A stretch of DNA of 8,555 bases from CAZBGL01 sp964491375 (GTDB taxonomy: Bacteria; Desulfobacterota; Deferrisomatia; Deferrisomatales; Deferrisomataceae), in the NCBI GenBank assembly GCA_964491375.1, contig CAZBGL010000192.1:1-8555 (forward strand). Direction: 5' to 3'. Positions within the stretch are counted from its first letter, which is position 1. Each line of letters opens with the position of its first letter. Position numbers and translations under genes: made by a program. Of this stretch, positions 5,653 through 8,555 are shown in pieces. Below the pieces are notes generated by a model. The model was not told where the DNA came from and searched no databases. It saw only the letters and a list, made by a program, of their open reading frames with translations.

Positions 5653-5940
5653 CTATCCTGCGTCCGGGGTTCCGGGATCCGCCCCCCGGAGAGCGCTCTT
5701 CCGGATCCGTGCTAAGAACAGGAACAGGTGCACGAGGGCCAGCACGATGGCCACGCCGTGCGCCCACACCGGAACGGGCCACAGCCACTGGACGAGCAGG
5801 GACAAACCCAGGAGCACCACGGCCATGAACGACAGATACGGCAACGCCCACAGGAACGCCGCCCGGGCTTTGTTCCGGCTCTCCAGTCCGAAATACCGAA
5901 GGACGGGATTTCCCGGCGCACGATCTGTTCCGGAATCCAT
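5653..5940 (-). CDS. small two-helix membrane protein of unknown function
   Basis: This 95-aa product has two strongly hydrophobic segments, about residues 29-52 (FLWALPYLSFMAVVLLGLSL...) and 58-77 (VWAHGVAIVLALVHLFLFLA). They are joined by a short Trp/Pro-containing turn and followed by Arg/Lys residues (ARIRKSALR), so both ends are probably cytoplasmic by the positive-inside rule. I do not recognise the family. ATG 5940 is chosen over ATG 5958 because GGAGGG lies 4 nt upstream of it. The gene converges on tRNA-Cys and shares its terminator, and it diverges from the PfkB kinase gene. A weak sigma70 candidate lies upstream. Confidence 0.75.
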   Translation of the reverse strand: MDSGTDRAPGNPVLRYFGLESRNKARAAFLWALPYLSFMAVVLLGLSLLVQWLWPVPVWAHGVAIVLALVHLFLFLARIRKSALRGADPGTPDAG

Positions 5941-5975
5941 CAGCCCTCCGCTCCGCACGGTGACGAGCCCGTGGT

Positions 5976-6005
5976 ACCTTACCGGTTCCGGCGGGCCCAG
6001 GTCAA
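5976..6005 (-). promoter_or_regulatory. candidate promoter for the small membrane protein gene
   Basis: On the minus strand TTGACC (6005-6000) is followed after 18 nt by TAAGGT (5981-5976), about 35 nt before the start codon at 5940. The -35 matches at 5 of 6 positions, the -10 only at 3. The -35 region sits in the loop of the inverted repeat at 5988-6030. Confidence 0.35.
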
Positions 6006-6030
6006 TCGGCTGCCCGGGCCGGCCCGCCGG
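5988..6030. repeat. 10-bp perfect inverted repeat between divergent genes
   Basis: CCGGCGGGCC (5988-5997) and GGCCCGCCGG (6021-6030) are exact reverse complements around a 23-nt loop that itself contains GCCCGGGC. The repeat lies in the 125-bp divergent gap, 35 nt before the PfkB start and over the candidate minus-strand promoter, a position suited to an operator acting on both genes. A leader hairpin is the alternative. Confidence 0.5.
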
Positions 6031-6065
6031 TGGAAGCCGCTGATCCCAGTTTCCGGAGGACGCCC

Positions 6066-7742
6066 ATGCCGGCGCGCACGAGGAAGCGTTTCATCTTCCT
6101 GGGCGGAATCCCGGTGTTCGATTACATGATCCGGGTGCCCATGGCCGAACTCGTCCGGGCCACGGCCGGCCAGATGGTGACGGTGGGGCCCCGGATTCTC
6201 CTGCCGGTGGGCACGGTATTCGAGTTCCGGGTCGACCACCAGGAAGCCCCGCTCTACCTCAACCCCTTGGCCAACCGCGAGGTCCAGGAGGTTCACGGCA
6301 AGCCCTTCTACAGCCTCGAGTTCGGGGGGAAGCACGCCGAGCAGTATCCCTTCTCCCTGTGCACCGATCTGGAGACCGTGCTCCGGGAAGTCCAGGCCGC
6401 GTTTCCGGACCGGATCCGCAAACGGGAGGACCTGAGGGTGGTCCGGGTCTCCGAACCGGTGGAGATCCGCGTGGGGGGCAACAACAAGAACATCATCGAG
6501 GAGATCAAGGCCCTCTACGCCTCCCCGGAACTGGCCCGGTTCGTGGACGGATTCGCGTTTGAGCACCGGTTCTTCTTCGACACCAAGGACCCCCGGTTCC
6601 CCATGGTGCGGGAACTCTATGACACGTGGGGGGTGATCACCGGGGGAGCCGAGGCCATGCACGTGGACGGCCTGTCGCCCCGCATCGGGTACGTGCTCAC
6701 CGTGCTCGCAGAGGACGGAACCCCTCGGGACCGGATCATCCTGGCCAACCGCACCAACGAGGAGATCATTCCCCGCGAGCGACTGAACCGGGTGTACTTC
6801 GACATCGAGTACCGGCTGCGCCGGGATCCGAACTTCGTGGAGACGCACCTGGTGGTGAACTCCATGACCAACCACGAGGAGATGCGGCTCGTGACCCGGC
6901 TCATCCAGACGGCCTATGCCAGCGGGGTCACCACGTACCTCTGCCCCACGCTCACGCTTCTCAAGTGCATCGACCGAATGCTGGAAACCCGGTACTACAC
7001 CACGGAAAAGGAACGGTTTTTCGAATACCGCAAAGACTTCCTGTACACCGCGATCATCCCCTACATCCAGTACCTGATCCTGAACCGGGACGAACTCATC
7101 GAGATCGACAACGTGGTGCTCAAGAAAGGCATCGACGCCACGGCCAGCTACATCGCCCACCAGATGAACCGCGGGCGGTTCGCGGAGAGCTACGAGGGGG
7201 GGAAGGTGATCGTGACCGGGGGGAGCAAGGGGGCCCGGTACACCGAACGCCTCCCCAGGGAGCGGGCGCTCAAGTTCTGGAAAAAGGCCGGCCTGCCCGA
7301 CCACCTGGAGATCCGGTTCGCCGACCGCCGGATCGTGTGCGGGGACGACTACGTGACGAACCTGACCTCCACCCTGGGTGCAGGGGACGTGTTCGCGGGC
7401 GTGTTCATCGGGCTCAACGCCCTCGGATGGGACGGGGGCCACGCCCTGCGCGCCGCCACCCTGGGTGCCCAGCACTTCATCCAGCATCGCACCAAACCGC
7501 GCATCGAGGACATGGTCGCCGTGGACGAGGAGCACATCCGCATGGGGACGGAGACCGAACTTCAGGACGTAATCTCCCACCACATCGTGGCCAGCGGCGA
7601 CCCCACCCGGTACGGGACCATCACCGACACCACGATCACCATCCTGACCCGCCAGATCCAGCATCCGTTCCGGGAGATCCTGGACCTGGAGCTCAGCAGG
7701 GGGGGACGTTCCCGAACAGCCCGCCGCCGGGCCTCCGGTTGA
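6066..7742 (+). CDS. large PfkB-family (ribokinase-like) sugar kinase
   Basis: The 558-aa product carries ribokinase/PfkB signatures in order: an N-terminal FIFLGGIPVFD strand-turn (10-19), LILNRDELIEI (337-347; compare the family N-x-x-E), VIVTGGSKGA (381-390), and STLGAGDVFAGVFIGLNAL (435-453) with the GAGD anion hole and catalytic Asp 441. PfkB enzymes transfer ATP phosphate to a hydroxyl of a sugar or nucleoside in the cytosol; the substrate here cannot be read. It is far longer than the usual ~300-330 aa: about 180 extra residues lie between the N-terminal motif and the NRDE motif (including GGNNKNIIEEIKALY at 138-151), and an ~80-aa tail follows the GAGD helix. ATG 6066 is chosen because GGAGGA (6055-6060) lies 5 nt upstream, although the frame opens earlier (6030). 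It is divergent from the small membrane gene and has no same-strand partner downstream. Confidence 0.85.
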   Translation: MPARTRKRFIFLGGIPVFDYMIRVPMAELVRATAGQMVTVGPRILLPVGTVFEFRVDHQEAPLYLNPLANREVQEVHGKPFYSLEFGGKHAEQYPFSLCTDLETVLREVQAAFPDRIRKREDLRVVRVSEPVEIRVGGNNKNIIEEIKALYASPELARFVDGFAFEHRFFFDTKDPRFPMVRELYDTWGVITGGAEAMHVDGLSPRIGYVLTVLAEDGTPRDRIILANRTNEEIIPRERLNRVYFDIEYRLRRDPNFVETHLVVNSMTNHEEMRLVTRLIQTAYASGVTTYLCPTLTLLKCIDRMLETRYYTTEKERFFEYRKDFLYTAIIPYIQYLILNRDELIEIDNVVLKKGIDATASYIAHQMNRGRFAESYEGGKVIVTGGSKGARYTERLPRERALKFWKKAGLPDHLEIRFADRRIVCGDDYVTNLTSTLGAGDVFAGVFIGLNALGWDGGHALRAATLGAQHFIQHRTKPRIEDMVAVDEEHIRMGTETELQDVISHHIVASGDPTRYGTITDTTITILTRQIQHPFREILDLELSRGGRSRTARRRASG

Positions 7743-8009
7743 GGGAACCGCGGAGCCGCCCCCGGCCGAGGGGGTGATCCTCCGGTCTCCAGGGGGCCCG
7801 GGGTTGTGAAGGGGCCGGAAGGCCAGGCGGCTGCCGCCTCCCGGGCCCGCCGTTCGTGCACGCGAGCGGCTCGATGGCCTCCGAGCACCCCCGCCGAGGC
7901 CGGGGCCCCCAAGCGGACACGGAGCCCGGGCGGCATCACCACGCTCCGGGAGGGCCCCCTGCCTCGGGCGGGCGCGAACACGCCATATGCGACCTCGCCG
8001 CGGCAACTT

Positions 8010-8064
8010 GCCGCTCGGAAGCGCCCGGCGAGCACCCTCGGTTGGGCCCTCGCCGCTCGGAAGC
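8010..8064. repeat. 13-nt direct repeat
   Basis: GCCGCTCGGAAGC occurs exactly at 8010-8022 and again at 8052-8064, a 42-nt period, inside the non-coding tail. With only two copies and strongly biased base composition, it may be chance or a remnant of local duplication. Confidence 0.45.
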
Positions 8065-8180
8065 CCCAGGGCCGCGGCGACCGTAGGAGCCGCGCCCGCG
8101 CCTCGCAAGGGGGCCCTCCCGGACCCGCACGGATCGAAGGGGCCGCTCCCAACCGGCCCGGGGGCTCGGATCCGCGCGGC

Positions 8181-8196
8181 GGTCGGAAGGCCGACC
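8181..8196. repeat. short perfect G+C hairpin
   Basis: GGTCGG (8181-8186) and CCGACC (8191-8196) form a perfect 6-bp stem around the tetraloop AAGG. There is no T tract. It is one of several elements in this tail containing the hexamer CGGAAG (also in both copies of the direct repeat). Confidence 0.35.
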
Positions 8197-8555
8197 ACGC
8201 CGTCTCCCGCCCGGGCCCACCCCCGAGGCGCAGCAAAGGCACGAAACCGGACCGAGCGCACGGGCGCAGCACCCGACCCATACGCTACCGGGCCAGGCCC
8301 CCACGCCAGCACCCGCCTTCAACGAGCGGCGCCAGCCCTTTCTCCCCTGCCCAACCCCTCCGAGCGGCACCCACCGGCCACCGCATCCGGGCACCCCGAA
8401 CGCTCGGGCCGTCCCTTTGCGTAGCCGAGGGGCGTGGGCCCGGGCGAGTCCCCCCAAGGCCCCCCGGCCAGGTCGCGCCTGGAAACGCGCTCCCACATTG
8501 TTTCCCCTCCCCATGTGCCCTTCCGTCAAAACGGAGCGCCGTCCCCAATGCCTGC

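Larger units (their letters stand above)
7743..8555. other. G+C-rich region with no supported gene
   Basis: About 810 bases follow the PfkB stop without a frame I can defend. The open frames (7987-8424 plus, 7936-8529 minus) give Pro/Arg/Gly/Ala-rich low-complexity products without motifs or a ribosome site. Visible structure is limited to short hairpins, a 13-nt direct repeat (8010-8022 and 8052-8064), a GGTCGG-AAGG-CCGACC hairpin (8181-8196) and TCCGT-CAAA-ACGGA (8522-8535). I see no tRNA, rRNA, RNase P RNA or SRP RNA signatures. The last ~80 bases are less G+C-rich and may be the leader of a gene beyond the window. Confidence 0.6.

Noticed and set aside
5979..8312. Very long minus-strand open frame opposite the PfkB gene
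   Set aside because: It is a mirror of G+C-ending codons in the plus-strand gene; the product has no motifs and its N-terminal part is low-complexity. The plus strand carries clear kinase motifs and a good ribosome site.
7936..8529. Minus-strand 197-aa frame and the overlapping plus-strand 145-aa frame (7987-8424)
   Set aside because: Both are Gly/Arg/Pro/Ala-rich with no motif, no ribosome site and repeats in the DNA itself; either would be expected by chance at this base composition.
1..8555. CRISPR array, insertion sequence, phage or toxin-antitoxin module
   Set aside because: I found no regularly spaced repeats, transposase or integrase motifs, terminal inverted repeats with target duplications, or paired small toxin/antitoxin genes.

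Overview
The window is very G+C-rich bacterial DNA with strong Shine-Dalgarno sites, a sigma70-type tRNA promoter and a plausible sigma54 promoter. It encodes a cyclic-di-GMP (HD-GYP) protein and a MarC membrane protein. Together these suggest a high-GC Gram-negative bacterium, possibly of the Desulfobacterota type. That placement is inference; no marker here fixes the taxon.

Layout: 1-396 holds the 3' end of an ftsH-like gene (ATP-dependent membrane zinc protease), broken by two in-frame stop codons. Positions 397-728 are non-coding, with several hairpins, a long imperfect palindrome (591-638) and a -24/-12 promoter candidate (636-651). Positions 729-2867 encode a 712-aa GAF / degenerate GGDEF / GAF / HD-GYP protein. 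Its 3' end overlaps by 12 bp the 3' end of a convergent gene (4235-2856, minus) for a eukaryotic-type UTP-glucose-1-phosphate uridylyltransferase. Diverging from that, 4360-4974 encodes a MarC-family membrane protein, followed closely by an unrecognised small Cys/Trp-rich ORF (5019-5423). A complete tRNA-Cys unit (promoter, gene, terminator) lies at 5458-5630. A small two-helix membrane protein (5940-5653, minus) converges on it. A divergent intergenic region with a 10-bp perfect inverted repeat leads into an unusually large PfkB-type sugar kinase (6066-7742). The last ~810 bases are G+C-rich with no gene I can support.

Functional themes: c-di-GMP signalling (729-2867) and sugar activation (the UDP-glucose-forming enzyme and the PfkB kinase, which may both serve polysaccharide or storage-sugar metabolism, although they are not in one operon). 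Most genes have their own signals and alternate in orientation, so this looks like an ordinary chromosomal stretch rather than a single dedicated system. The points most worth following are the catalytically dead GGDEF domain that keeps its c-di-GMP inhibitory site and is fused to an apparently active HD-GYP with a GYM motif, the sigma54-like promoter and palindrome in front of it, the outsized PfkB protein, and the decayed ftsH copy.
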